Positions 38,976 to 51,339 are shown, counted from the first letter of the stretch. The stretch: DNA of 64,000 nucleotides from Sclerurus mexicanus (GCA_013396755.1 VWZF01002690.1:1302001-1366000); one strand, 5' to 3'. The notes: generated by a model not told the origin, from the letters alone. Numbers and translations are program-made.

Positions 38976-38999
38976 AGAGAAGAGAAGAGAAGAGAAGAG
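38976..38999 (+). repeat. (GAGAA)n pentanucleotide repeat at gap edge
   Basis: At least four complete AGAGA/GAGAA units remain. The array probably extends into the gap. Confidence 0.9.
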
Positions 39000-39600
39000 C
39001 AAGCTCTTATCTCTTCTACATATTAGTGCTCTTCTGGCAAGATGGCAGATCTTCCAAAAATCCAGTGGGAAGTTGACAGCTGAATTGATAACTACTTAGC
39101 CTTTAGATTTATATGCCCAGCCAAGAAGTCCAGCTCCTCACCCTGCACACTTTTTTTTTACATGGCGTCATTATTATTGCCTCTCATTCTGCTTGGACAG
39201 AAATGTGCAATCTCATTCATGGGTACTGGTCAATATGTCAGTCATAGGTAAAATAAAGCTTTTCTTACACTGGATATCTCTAAAGAGTGTCTAAAAAGAG
39301 CAGTAAAATGTCACAATCCATGTTAATGATGGGATTTCTGAAGTCAGGCTGTGTTGGCCTAGCCTGATTATTGATCACAAAGAGACCAGATTACGTCTAA
39401 GAACGATCTGGGGAGAAAAAAAAATTACCCTTTCCTAGAAGAAGGAGGGATTCCTTTCAGAAACTGGATAGAATTAATTAAGGAGGGTTAACACTAAGTT
39501 TTAATTTTGTGCTGATTTTTTTTTTTAATGCATTATAGGTCAAGGCAAAATACTTTGTTCAGCTTGACCCTCAAATTCTCACATTAATTTACCTTACTAA
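39000..39600. other. Intergenic, no gene seen
   Basis: No coding or repeat signal. Includes aattaattaagg (39474-39485) and a T-run before the G/T tract. Confidence 0.6.
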
Positions 39601-39745
39601 TTGTGGGGTTTTTGTTTGTTTGTTGGGGTTTGGGTTTTTTGGGGGGAAGGTGTTTGGGGGGGGTTTTTTGTTGTTGTTGTTGGGTTGGGTTGGGTTTTGG
39701 GGGGTTTTTTGGTTGGTTGACTGGTTGGTTTTGATTTTTTTTTTT
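39601..39745 (+). repeat. G/T-rich low-complexity tract with G-quadruplex potential
   Basis: About 145 bp almost free of A and C on the plus strand. G-runs of 3 to 8 (39605, 39625, 39632, 39641, 39656 and more) are separated by short T loops, fitting the G3+N1-7 pattern several times. Includes (TTG)n and (TTGGG)n. The antisense frame rich in Lys, Thr, Pro and Gln is a by-product. Confidence 0.85.
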
Positions 39746-40779
39746 CAAAGTAAGTCAGTTTTTTATGGAGAGTGTCTTTACAAAATGAAAATAAAAACTT
39801 TTTGCTTTGGAAACATGAAAGCAAATACACTTCCAAAGGAGAAACATTTTTAAAATGTAGGAATTATACATTTGGGGATTAATTTCCCCACAACTTTTTT
39901 CTGTCACCTTCAAGTTCTGGTTTTGAAATAAGTCTCCGTCCCTTTCACATGCTATTTTTTAGTAAAACTAACTTCAAAACAAAACCTGCCTTCAGGGACA
40001 GTACAAACATTCAATTCACCAGGAACTGCAAGAAGAACCCAATGCAACACCACAACACCTTTAGTATCAAAAATTACTTTTCACATTATTAATCTCTAAC
40101 TCCTTAAAGACTGGCAACTGAATCAACCTCTGACTTTTGCACAGCCATGCTGTGTGGACACGCTTGTAGAAGAACTATCAGGACTTTATCCTCAGAAAAC
40201 AAGATTTCTCAAAGTATCACCTGGTTCCTGCCATGGCAAAGTACTGTAATATTAACTGAGTTTATTGCAAAGGGAGTTTTGGCATTTCTGAGGTCACTAA
40301 TTGGAGTTGAAGGGGTCAGTGCTGTTATGGCAGCCACTTCTTTAGCTTTGAAGCTCTTAGGATCAAACTCAGAACTGTATTGTTATTCGTGCATAATGAA
40401 GGAGATACATTACTTTGCATCTGAAATGCTTTCACAATGTGTGATGACATGAGGCTAATTAGCTTCATTTTTCAGATGTGCAGAAAGCTGAGAACCTCAC
40501 AATTTACAGAAATAGGCATTAGAGCCTAAAGGTCCCTTCCACCATCCCAGTTAAATTCTTGAAACTTAACGTGAGCAAGAAAAGAAAATATATAATTATT
40601 TAAGAGACACTTCATAGCTTTGTGTCTACACGACCATAACTTTGTGACTGGTTAAATGGACAAGTTAAAATAAGCCTCAGGAGCCCTGACTTGATTTCAG
40701 TGCTTTAACAATGCATTGCCAGTGAAATAACACCCCCTTAAGATGTGTGAAGCATTAATTCTATGTAGCTGAGAATCAA

Positions 40780-40995
40780 AGTATTTATGTGTTTGTTTAT
40801 TTACCTGTACAATGGCATTTCGAGCTCCTTCAACATCATTGCTGCGTCTGGGTGCCCTCCAAATACATGCTCAGATGTTAGATAAGATAAATATTAAAAT
40901 AATTTCTGTCTATAATTATTGCTGCTGCTGCCAAAAGCCTTTCTGATACCAAAAAGAAAACCTGATTAATGTAAATTAGTTTATCATAATAAACA
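40780..40995. promoter_or_regulatory. Candidate regulatory block, GATA and homeodomain cores
   Basis: Contains ttagataagataaata (two overlapping GATA sites, AGATAA, at 40879-40893), ctataattattgctgc, cctgattaatgtaaattag and tttatcataataaac. Several GATA and TAAT cores within 150 bp are compatible with an autoregulated GATA3 element; unproven. Confidence 0.3.
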
Positions 40996-43900
40996 TAGAG
41001 AAGAATCACTGCAGCACCAAGCACAGCTTTAGCATAAAAAAAAGATTCACAAATCTGAAAAGGTTTCGGTCTCAGTGACTTTTCTGGGATGCCGTTTTAG
41101 GAAGAGGTTTTTAGGAGAGGAGAAATAGGAGTCTCTCCTCCTAATCTTGCTACTGCATTCTTTGGAAAATCCCCTGCTATCAAATAGTGCACAGACACTT
41201 CCAAACTAACCAGAAAATCTTCTTCTATGCAAAGGTTAAAGACCAACAAAGTCATCTTTGCTTTGCATGAGGTCAGTTCTTGTAAATGTTGCCCTGTTGT
41301 CTGGGTGGGACTTGTGTGTCCCACCTCCAGGTACTGGCAAAGCCCACATCTTCAGTAGAGCCACTTCATGAAAGGAAGTGGGCACTTCAGGTTGTGGACG
41401 GCATCCTAACATGGCTGCCTAAAATACATATAACATTTAAATTTAGAAGTGTCTTTTTCTCTCCCCTTACTGTCAAGAAGCTCCAGGCAACTACTGGTAA
41501 ATAAACCTCATATTTGTAGCACACCCAAAGTTGTCTGGGAAGAACCTTAAGCCTGATGACACATGATTTGATTAGATATACCTGAAAAGACGTTTCCCAG
41601 CTGTATATTTAGCCTAGTCTAAGGACCAAATTCCAAGCAAGAGGAGGTGGATGAAAATGCAAAATGTCCCAGGTAACAGAGCAAACACAGACAGAAATCT
41701 GTTGTAAGAGACTTCAGGGGGAAAACTCAGTTATTTTCAGTGTCCCCTGTGAGTCACTGGCCAGCTCCCATGAATGCCAGTGCAGGTTTTGGGGATCAGA
41801 GGACTCTAGATACAAGCCTTTTTTCAGAAACAGGAATATTGTTACTGGATATTCAGTGCAAAGATAGCTGGAACACAGGTGTTATTCCTATCTCACACAG
41901 CTCAGCTATTGGGTATAATTCAGATATAACCTCCTGGATTAATTCCAGCCTTAGTTTCACAGCTCTGACACTATCAAAATCAATTACACTGACACACCTG
42001 AGGACAGAGATAGACTTCTCCCGACCACCTAAAATTCTTAAGGACCAGCCCAAACACTGACCCCAGTTCAATATAAATAAAACATAACTCCACCTTAGGT
42101 ATAAAGGAGGAAAAAATGTACTGTGGTACTGGTACAAAAAAGAAGCAGTGACAGAGAAGAATTGGACAACCTCTTTTCCATCTGTTTTTTCCTTGCCTGA
42201 GGCACATGTGCTGTAAACATTTGGGAGGAAGGCTGCCACCATCATAACTACCTCTCACGGAATGTCAACTGAGTGTGGTCAAGATTAAATCCCAGGCTCG
42301 AATCTCCTCCTGGGAGTTTCTTTTTGAAAAGCCTCACACTCCAGGGCAGGCAATGGCATCTATTGATCACCTCTGACAGGTTGTCTGTTCCTTTGAGGAC
42401 CAAGAATGGCTGACAGCCCAGGAAATCCAACCCTTGCTTGGAGCTGATCCAAAGCTGACAAATTAGGTGAGAGGCTTTCCATCAACACCAGTGGCTCCAG
42501 AGATGGATCTTAAGGGAGAGGAGACAAGTGGCATTTCAGAAGCAACCTCTTCCATAAGATCATGACTTAAGTTGATTCACATTTCTGAATCAACTGCTGA
42601 ATCAACTGAATCTATCCTGCTGCACTTACTGCTGCAACCTGTGTCTGCTTTGCTGAACGCAAGTAGCAAATCATTACTTGGGCAAAGACTAGACATCATG
42701 GAAAAGTCTTATGGATGGACTACATAAGACAAGGCAATGGACTTGGAAGTTAAGAAGCAGACAGTTGAGTGCAAGGTCTTTTGAAACGAAATTATGCTTT
42801 TTTATACATAGGAAAATTTGGCTTTGGTTTAGCAGAAGGAATGCAGAATAAATTAATTTGTAGATTGGTCTGATTGATCATACTTGTGGGTGCTCATCCC
42901 CCTGGCATATCCTCTGATGTGCTAGAGCTCATGTAGACTCGTGTGAGTGTCTCACACATATCACTTCTCCAGATCCAACACTGCAAGTAGTGGGAACACA
43001 AATGTCTCTGTACCCATAGGCTGTGGAAAGGGCACATCCCCCATCTAGGCAAGGTAATCCACCCATGTTCCTAAGCCATAGGCCAACAGCAAACCGAAGG
43101 GTGGTCAAAGATTATTTTTAGAATATATTACAGAACTGTCTAAAAGCACCTGGAAATCTTTGTGATCATCCTGCAACAGCAGGAATATGTTTATGCAAAT
43201 TGATTTTAGCCCAAGCACTTATCAAAATCAAATAACTTCTATAGGCATGATAAATGTTTTCTCTTCCATTTCACTGGATTGCCATTGACTACAGACTTCC
43301 ACTGCCTTAAAGGAAAAATGGCTCATGTTCCTAACCCAGTAGATTTATGGTGGAGAAGAGAGAAAATTTCGTTATCAATTAGCCTGAAGGGAGAACTTAG
43401 TCAAAGGAACTCAGCAATTTCTGAGAGTGAGTAGAAAAAAAGGCTTGGCAATTGATTTTAACAACACTGTAATGAAGAATTGGTCATCAAAGTTTGAAGA
43501 GTTGGAGAGTTATTTTCTCTACATACATGGTAAAGATGCATGACATCACATCAGAAAAGTGGATCAAGTAGACCAGAGGGAATACTAAGAAAATTGAGTG
43601 AAAACATACGATTTCCTCATCTCTCCAAACATCATAAATCATGTCTGAGCTGCTGACTCACTCCATGCTGATCTATGATACTCAAGTAAAGCAACCACTT
43701 ATGTGTTTGACCACCTTGAGGTCTTTGAGATTCCAGGAGGCTTGAAAAGCTTGTTGCCTCCTACCTCTCTTCTAACTCAATTCTCAAAAAAAAGAAAGAA
43801 ATCTCCCCGAGATCAGCTGCTTCCACTGAGACAAGACAGGTCAGAAACTGTTTGAGCAGATTTCCTCTGCAGGACAGGCAAGTGGAATCTGAGACTTGCT

Positions 43901-45239
43901 GCTAAAGCCAGAAGCCAAGGAAGACATGGGTGTTGTCCACTCCAGGGGCAAGAGCTGAGAGACAGGAAACCAAAGCAGTGACTCAGAGCACTGATGCTGA
44001 ATTTGATATTCAGGGTTTGTGTGAAAAAACTTCAAGTCAGCTTTCCAATGAAGTGATAAGGAGAGATGTCTTTACCAGAGCCTGCACCCTGATTTTACAC
44101 CCCCTAATGCAAAACGACAACAATGTAGAGTAAACGTAACAGCCATTCCTATGTGACATCCTTTAAGTACCTACACAAGGACAACAGGGGCAGATATATG
44201 TCATCAAATCCATAGGCTTGCAGCTTCCTCTCCCATGACCCTTTTGGAAAAGGTCTACCAATACAAACAAGGTTGGCAGGCACAGATGGAAGCATAACTC
44301 TTTTTGGATGCCCAGGATTTTATAGAAAAGTCACTCTACGGAAATTAATAGACAAGAATATCCCTATTATGTCCATGCATCCAGTGCACAGAATGAAAAT
44401 CCTTATAGAAAGGTTATCAGTGTCTGACAAACTTAATCGGGTTTTCATAAAGGAAAACATCCTGCCTGCTATTAATGGAAAAGACCCTGGGTGACTGTTC
44501 AGAAATCCATCATAGGTTCAGTCCCTCCTTCTTCATTTTTGGCTTTCCCATGGGTCTTGTTCAATTCCTACTTGAGGATCCTCCTTTCCCTGGGCTCAGC
44601 ATAATTTTATAGTCCCCTCCACTTCCTGTCCCATACTGGTACTTTTAAAAAAAGTCTATTATGAAGCAGCTGCAACCAAGAACCACAGTTCAAGACCTGT
44701 GTCTATTCATTACTGCTTCCTCAGAGTCCCTAAATATAGTTTAAAATTTATCACAGAATCTATAAATCTGCTCCAGTGCGACTCTGCAGGAAGTAAATTC
44801 ATCAGCCATCATTTCTGCTTTCATGGAGAAAAGGGGTGGCCTGCAACTGACTTGAGGTTTTCCAAGGGAGGCAACTTCACCTCTTGCAAAGAGTGTTCCT
44901 CTGCCCTCCCTGGCCATGGGGAGTCTTGGCATGTGTGGAAAGAAACCAACAGTCTCAAAAACAACAACCATCTACACCCCTCTGTATTCACAGCAGTTCT
45001 TCTGACTTCTTAATTGTTCATAATGGTTATAGCTGAGAGAGGAAGCTCTTCTGTGACTGGTGAATGTTAGGGAAGAGCGTAGTTAAAAGCAGAATTGGAG
45101 CTGGCAGACTGTATTCTGACTTGGAATAAAGCAACCCAGATCTGCAGACAGCAGCCATGGAACCGCACCAGTTCACACACTGGGTGATGTGGGGCTCAGC
45201 AGGTAAAGAGTTATCCAGCCAACTAATGAAAGAAGGTTA

Positions 45240-45500
45240 ATGTGATTCTTACAGAGAAATAGTGAAGCAAAAGGTTGCACTATAATATTGCAATATAATA
45301 TTAATTGTGAGCTAAAATGGTCATGGGCTAAATCTAAATATGCATGCAGAAAGTCAGCTGATTATCCACATTAGCATGAACAGCAGCATGTGAGGCTCAC
45401 AAACAAGCTTTCCCTGAGCATTTCAGTCACTTCTGTCTTCCAAGAGGACAGGTTTTCATTAATTATTTCGGTGCCTCTGGAGTCGACAGTAACCCAGACT
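45240..45500. promoter_or_regulatory. Candidate regulatory block
   Basis: Reads ataatattaattgtgagc, aatatgcatgcagaaag, agctgattatccacattagc and ttcattaattatttcgg within 220 bp. Low CpG, many TAAT cores. It resembles conserved non-coding DNA but needs alignment. Confidence 0.25.
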
Positions 45501-47163
45501 GGAAATGTAAAAGGACAGGTTAAATAACCAGGTGTTTTGTACCTTGAGAGAAAAAAAATGAGTTGAGCTTCAGGTCAAAGCCTTAATTTAAACTTATAAC
45601 AAGGAAAATATCCTTCTAAGATAGAGTGATCCAACATCCACCCAGGAGTCTGCATAGCCTCAGGGAATTGTGTGAAACAGGTATAAACTTTCTATACATT
45701 TTTGTTGTGCCTTGGTTTCTGTGGAGCTGTAGCTTAGATATCTACACAGGCACACACAGAACCAGTGAAGACACACAGGTGACAACAGGCACCATCCAGG
45801 TCTCTGGGTATAGACATAATTACACATAGGAACCACACAAGTCACATATCCTTTGCTGACAAGGTATGGAGTCTCTACCACCTATAAGCACCCACTTACA
45901 CCTCTCTGTATACATTTTTAAAGAGGAATGCAACCAAAAAATGCATTAAAAAAACCCAACATGATTTAAAAATCGACCACTGAAATATTAGGAAACACCA
46001 GAATGAATTATTCACCCTCCCTCCACTTCTATCATTCCTTCTACATGTGACAATCATACTTTTTTTTGCTGACCTCATTGAGGGCACAGGGAGGCCACTG
46101 CCCCTCCTGAACCATGGGGCTGTATTTTGCTTACTCCTCACTCTGCTTTCCTGCAGACCTGCTGAAGCTGATGGGTTTTCCATGGTGCTCATCAACCTGC
46201 ATCCAGGCACTGCACAAGTGATGGATTTATCTTCGCAACATATCTTTGAGGAGGGAAGAAGTTATTATCTGTTCTCCAGATTTAGGGAATAGGAGGAAGT
46301 AGAAGAAACAGAGCACTGGATTTGCAGTTCAGGTTGAGATAAACCCCGTATTTCTAAAGAATTTGGTATTCTGAAGGATTAATATCGGCATGAGATTCTC
46401 TGGTTTAAGATGCCACTGAGTATTGCATATTTCTGCAAAGCAGATTTCAGAGTGCAAAATCTGGCACCTCCAAAGGGGATGATCACACATTTAGTACCTG
46501 TTTCCATGTGACAAGACTGGGTTGAGTTTTCCAATGCCATATAGAATGTCTATGAAAGAAGTAGGGATAAATAGGACATTTTTAAAAGGTTTAATTTGCA
46601 GGTTTTTCAATGAGAACTTCTTCTGGTCTGTTATCCCAAACACCTCTGAGGCTCTACAAAAAAACGAGACATCATCCACCTGGATTCTTCATCAGACTAC
46701 AACCAGCCCTGAGTGAATCAAGACTCTCAGCAACCAAAAAGGAGTATGAGAACACGTGGTCTATGTCTATGTATGCATTAGGAATATGAGTCATTCTGAA
46801 GGGAAAAACAACCTGTGCTGAGGACCCAAAGACCATATTTTTGGGGGCTTGCTTCAGTGTAGTTTTAGTCTGGCCCTGTGACCTAAGTTCCCATGAGTGA
46901 AGTAGTTGGAGGTCCAAGGAAACCATGCTGCACAAGCCAAGTTAAAATCTCATCAGTCTAAGGTGGAACTACTGGAAAATCGCTTCAAAAACACACTGCT
47001 AAGCTGAACCTAAATGCAGGTCTAGATACATCCTAAGAGAACTCATCATTCAAAAGCACAGGAGAAAAATTGACGTTTTGTAGATTGTGTTAACTACAGC
47101 ATTTCTATTTTCTTCAGCCTAGAGGCACTGAGGTTGGTAATCTTAAAAATATCCCTTCAGTAT

Positions 47164-47189
47164 CACGTGTGCCTGCATGAGCACACGTG
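47164..47189. promoter_or_regulatory. Inverted pair of CACGTG E-boxes
   Basis: CACGTGTGC (47164-47172) and its exact reverse complement GCACACGTG (47181-47189) flank CTGCATGA. Each arm includes a CACGTG core, the site of USF/MYC/BHLHE40-type bHLH factors. It lies 37 bp from a CR1 insertion. Confidence 0.45.
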
Positions 47190-47225
47190 TACTGCCACAG
47201 GAACAATGCAGCTAAAAAATTAACT

Positions 47226-47625
47226 AAAATCATAGGATCCTGGAATATTCTGGGTTGGAAGGGGACCATAAGGATCAATGAGTCAATCTCCTGGCCCTGC
47301 ACAGGACACTCCAAGAATCACACCATGTGCTTGAGAGCATTGTCCAAATGCTGCTTGAACTCAAGACAGGCTTGGTGCTGTGACCACTTACCTGGGAGCC
47401 TGTTCCAGGGCTCAGCCACCCTCTGGGTGAAGAACTTTTTCCTAAAATCCAACCTAAACCTCCCCTGACTCAGACTCATGCCATTCCCTCAGGTCTTAAT
47501 CAGGTCACCAGAGAGGATAGATCAGTTCCTGCCCCTGCACTTCCCCTTTGAGAAAGCTGTAGACTGTGATGAGGTCTCCCTTCAGCCTCTTCTTCTCTAG
47601 GCTGGATAAATCAAGGTGATAAGGC
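47226..47625 (-). mobile_element. CR1 LINE fragment, 3' end, antisense
   Basis: Plus strand carries aaatcataggatcctggaat, gggttggaaggggaccataa, gtccaaatgctgcttgaact, gggtgaagaactttttccta, and tctcccttcagcctcttctt, a clean antisense CR1 of about 400 bp. The similarity ends after ggctggataaatcaagg. Confidence 0.95.
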
Positions 47626-50190
47626 TGAAAATAATGCTTGGGATGTCTTGACTCAAGTCTTATTGCATTACCCATTAGTAGCATTTCTGATATCAACGGA
47701 GTTTGCTTGGATCTTGAGTAAAATGCAGCTACCATGGACACATCAGCACAGCAAACTCAAACTCACTCAAACTCCCAGAAGGAATTTTGCCTGCAAAAAG
47801 AGCACAAGATGTGACCCCACTAGTGACTTCCAGGGTGTTTTCTGCACAGTATAGATTAGTGAAGTAGAGCCATGACTCAGAGGGGTTTCCTGCTTCAACC
47901 TGCCTATCATCAGCTCTTCCCTGCAATTTCAGCAATGAAGAAAGGCAGAGTTGTCAATCACAAGAGGTTTGTCCAGGAACACAAATTTTCTTTACTTTTC
48001 CGTAAATCAGATTTTACTCATTAAAAGAAAGAAGTGCAAAATAAATAATAAAAAAGACACCCAAGCAAACAAAACACACAAGAAACATAACAAACACAAA
48101 GACACAAACAAAACCCTTCAAGACATCAACATTCTGGAATATTTGCTCTGGGAGAATAAAATAAAAAATAAAAATTAACTGAGAAACTGGGAGAACACTC
48201 ATGTTAATTCAGCATCTCATGCAGTAGTTGGGGGGGATGTGGTTTGAGGGATTCTGTTCATCCTCCTCCTGACATCGAAATACAAGATAATTGATGTAAG
48301 AACTCTCTAGGCAAACTGTATATGTTTCCTAGAGTATATACAGACAGAGTGTCTCCATTTGTGTCCTTTTCAGGATCCTCATTCTCTGGCCTGGCCCCAA
48401 TCCTGCTTCATCTCACTCAATGCCCCTAAGACCTGTGAAATAACATTAGAATGAAACTGCAAGAAGGTGATTCCACTTTTCAGGAAAAAAAAAGCATTAA
48501 AGAGAAAAACTCAAAAGCCAGTTTCATCTAAAGCAAATGGAAAAATAAAACACAATAACAGACGAGTGCAAATTCTGCTGTGCAAATCCTCGTCTGGATT
48601 TCACCATTGCTGAGGGTACTGGAATCAATATCTTAGTCCAACTCCAATCTGTTGATGAGTGAAAGGAGGGAAAGGTTGTAGCATCACAAATTGAAAAATA
48701 ATAATCTCTCAAGCTTAATATCAGCAAAGATGATTATTTCCTTTGATTTGTCAGGCTAATTGAAAATAGCTTTATAGTTCGCAGATGATTAATTAGGAGC
48801 CAACAAGATCTCCATTTGCATCTCAGTAATTCTTCACTCTGCTTTATTTCAACATTTAGTCTTTATGCTTAAAATATTAATTGAGAAAGCAGAAAGGTGA
48901 TTAACATAAGATTTTAAATGTGTGCCATTTGTTCTGACTTTTTTTTTTTATACATTTTTGTCAACAGAGAAGAAAGGAAAGAATATACAACATTACAAAA
49001 CGATTAATGCCTGTTCCGCTTCCATCTGCTAAATCCTCCTTTATGGTAGACATAAACTAAGTTCACTTTGAAATAGGGGAGAAAAAGCCCAAATAAAGGT
49101 CAACCCTCTGCCCCTCCTTCCCTACTCTCAAATTGGCTGTTTGACCTCTGTATAATCACCCTGAAAGTTTTGAAGTGGCCTTTCTTACACAAAGCACCCT
49201 TGCTCCTGAGCCATCCTGCAGCAGAAAATTAGACCGTGCCACTGTTACTCCTCCAGATATCAACCAAGAGAAAGTGGGTTCAAAAGAGCATCTGATAAAT
49301 ATGATGATATTTCTCCATCCACCTGGCACTGAAAGGCAGGAGCACATATATTTCTGGTGGAAAGAACTGTTACTTCACTTGGCATTAAAAATAAAAGTAA
49401 TAATTATTTGTAGGTCTCATCAGTTGAAGTGTTTACATTTGGGGGTGCTATTTTTGTTTGGAATTTTTTAAGCATTTTCTCACAGCCTTGGCAACCTCTG
49501 TCTTATCACACCGTGCTTTAATCTTCAGCAAATGGAGTGGGGTGATTAAAGTCTTCATTTGGAAGGTAAAAGCCCAACCCTCATGACAGAAGAAAGAAAC
49601 TGGGTGAGTAAATTCTGAAAACTGAAAGGAGGACAGATTCTTAAGGATTAAACCACCAGAAATCAAATTATAAGAGCCAAACTTTGCTGTTATCAATAAT
49701 AATAATTAAAATTGCACTATTTCAAAGAAAGCCTTTGCAGGGAGGGACTGGCTGATGGCCTTTGAATTTTTGTGATTTTTCCTCTATCATCAAATCCAGC
49801 CTTTTCTAGCAGGTTCTACCCATTCTGCCCATTCCTCAAAGCACAGGGACAGATCTGGTCCATCCTGATTTCACATCAAGATCTCAGCTGTAAACTATTT
49901 GTTATATCACCAAGTACCCAAGGAGACAGAGCAGAAAGTGCTTTTCCAGTTTCTGTCCAAAATCTTGGGGTCTTTCCTAGCACTGCCCAAAGAGCAGCCA
50001 GGATCATAAGGACCCTTCTGTACCTTTGCACTTATCCCAGTCCCGTGTTTTCCTCAACACCAGTTTGGCCGTGGTTTCCTGAGACCCAAAGGGACCCATC
50101 GCACATGGGAGCTCAACATCATCCAAGGGCAGTGATTCGAGGGACAGGGAGCACACACCGGACAGTGGGGTTACACTAACATGCAGTCCA
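47626..50190. other. Immediate downstream flank of GATA3, no gene seen
   Basis: No exon recognised. An A/C-rich stretch at 48030-48175 is low complexity. A motif-rich block at 48715-48970 is listed separately. The 135-codon plus-strand frame at 49772-50179 has no domain. Confidence 0.6.
48715..48970. promoter_or_regulatory. Candidate regulatory block 1.5-2 kb past GATA3
   Basis: Contains gatgattatttcctttg, gtcaggctaattgaaaatag, agatgattaattaggagcc, a perfect octamer ATTTGCAT (48814-48821), aaaatattaattgag and gtgattaacataag. This is the densest cluster of homeodomain/POU cores near the GATA3 3' end, which suggests a conserved element. Confidence 0.33.
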
Positions 50191-50196
50191 TTTATT
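50191..50196 (-). terminator. GATA3: Alternative distal AATAAA
   Basis: An AATAAA on the minus strand about 230 bp beyond the preferred signal. The stretch between contains A- and T-rich runs and no exon features. It could support a longer GATA3 transcript; there is no direct evidence of use. Confidence 0.25.
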
Positions 50197-50423
50197 TTTG
50201 AGGGTTTTTTTTTTCCTTTGTTCTGTGATTTATCTTTTTTTTGTCAAGCCACTGCAAACATTGCTTTGGCTGTCAGCATGAGCGCAGAGACACACATTCC
50301 CGTACCCGTGGTAACTATGCAATAAATACCATCCAAACAAATGTTAAGAAAAATTAAAAAAAAAAGAAAGAAAAATACTCCTTTTCCCACCCCCAAGCAC
50401 AGAACACTGTTAAGTCAACAGAA

Positions 50424-50439
50424 TTTATTCTAGTTTATT
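50424..50439 (-). terminator. GATA3: Tandem polyadenylation signals of GATA3
   Basis: Two AATAAA hexamers lie 10 nt apart on the minus strand (50434-50439 and 50424-50429). Downstream on that strand, at about 50385-50413, is a GT-rich tract with gtgttctgtgc and gggggtggg, the layout of a strong cleavage site. This is my preferred 3' end. A further AATAAA at 50191-50196 is a possible longer end, and the AAAAT run near 51180 could give shorter ones. Confidence 0.65.
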
Positions 50440-50786
50440 CTCAAAAAAAAAAAAAAAGGAGGAAAAAATATGAAAACAAAACAAAAACAACAAAAAAAAA
50501 GCAGGTCTTATCACTAGCAGTAAATAAATTTGTACAACCATTCAGTCTGTATAATAGGATGAAATAAATCTACATCTTTCTTATTTTGGTGCGTTGAATT
50601 ATACATACAAACAACAATTACAGGAACTTGTTCACAATGCGTATAGACCTGGAGAATGGCTACCTGAAACCCCCTTGTTGGCAATGTCCGCATGTTAACA
50701 CTGATTGCCTGACACCATTGGTACTTCCTATGTAAAAGGCCCATGGCCCAAAATGAATGATCTCCCTACAGCTTTTATTTATTTAG

Positions 50787-50818
50787 TTATTTAATTAGTT
50801 AGTTAGTTAGTTAGTTAA
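50787..50818 (+). repeat. (TTAG)n in the GATA3 3' UTR
   Basis: Seven-odd TTAG/TTAA units on the plus strand, so (AACT)n in the mRNA. The run directly abuts an AATAAATAAA stretch. Confidence 0.9.
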
Positions 50819-51174
50819 TGCATCATCAAAACCGTTCTAGCCAGCCCCCTCCCCCTCCCCGGAAATGAAAAAAAGAAACCGAAAAGAAAACCAAAAAAAA
50901 AAAATAAAATAAACCAAAATAAAAATAAAATAAAAGGAGAAGACATGACTGGCAGTTGGTCCATTTGTTCGTAAGACCACGTTTCCTCTTGGTCTGCATT
51001 GTTTGTTTCTCTGTTTTTAAATTGTCCTCCCATCTTCTTTTTTTTTCTTTTCCTTTAAAAAAAATTCTCTCGGAGTCCTTCATGCCTTTTTTCTTTACAG
51101 CTCCTCAGATGCAATAAAGTCTTCCTCAAATGTACAGTATTTCTTACAATATAAGTTATATGCAATGTTCAGCG

Positions 51175-51206
51175 TTTTTTATTTTATTTTATTTTATTTT
51201 ATTTTT
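51175..51206 (+). repeat. (TTTTA)n in the GATA3 3' UTR
   Basis: About six TTTTA units, so (AAAAT)n with several overlapping AATAAA words in the mRNA, a possible weak proximal polyadenylation region. Confidence 0.9.
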
Positions 51207-51339
51207 TCACAGCACTAGAGATCCTGTCCAATAGGGAATGCAACTTCTGAATGGCTTATTCACAAATGGTATCCAGATTCAGTGGGTAAGAATACATAGA
51301 CGCCATAGTGAGTTCCTTTAAAAAGTGGCAAACATCACT

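Larger units (their letters stand above)
39746..47225. other. Intergenic, no gene seen; candidate elements inside
   Basis: No gene recognised in 7.5 kb. Possible regulatory blocks at 40780-40995 and 45240-45500, and a hairpin of two CACGTG sites at 47164-47189, are listed separately. The longest frames (41853-42245 minus, 130 codons) lack any domain or splice context. Confidence 0.65.

Noticed and set aside
38617..39099. Frames across the N gap
   Set aside because: Made of undetermined residues; artefact of N translation.
39686..39702. Interstitial telomere repeat
   Set aside because: Units are TTGGG and TTG, not TTAGGG.
41110..41145. Purine/pyrimidine hairpin-like stretch (aggagagg...ctctcctcc)
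   Set aside because: Only seven bases pair exactly; the rest is mirror-like low complexity.
49772..50179. 135-codon plus-strand frame just past GATA3
   Set aside because: No domain, no adjacent splice or promoter signal; Ser/Pro-rich random composition.
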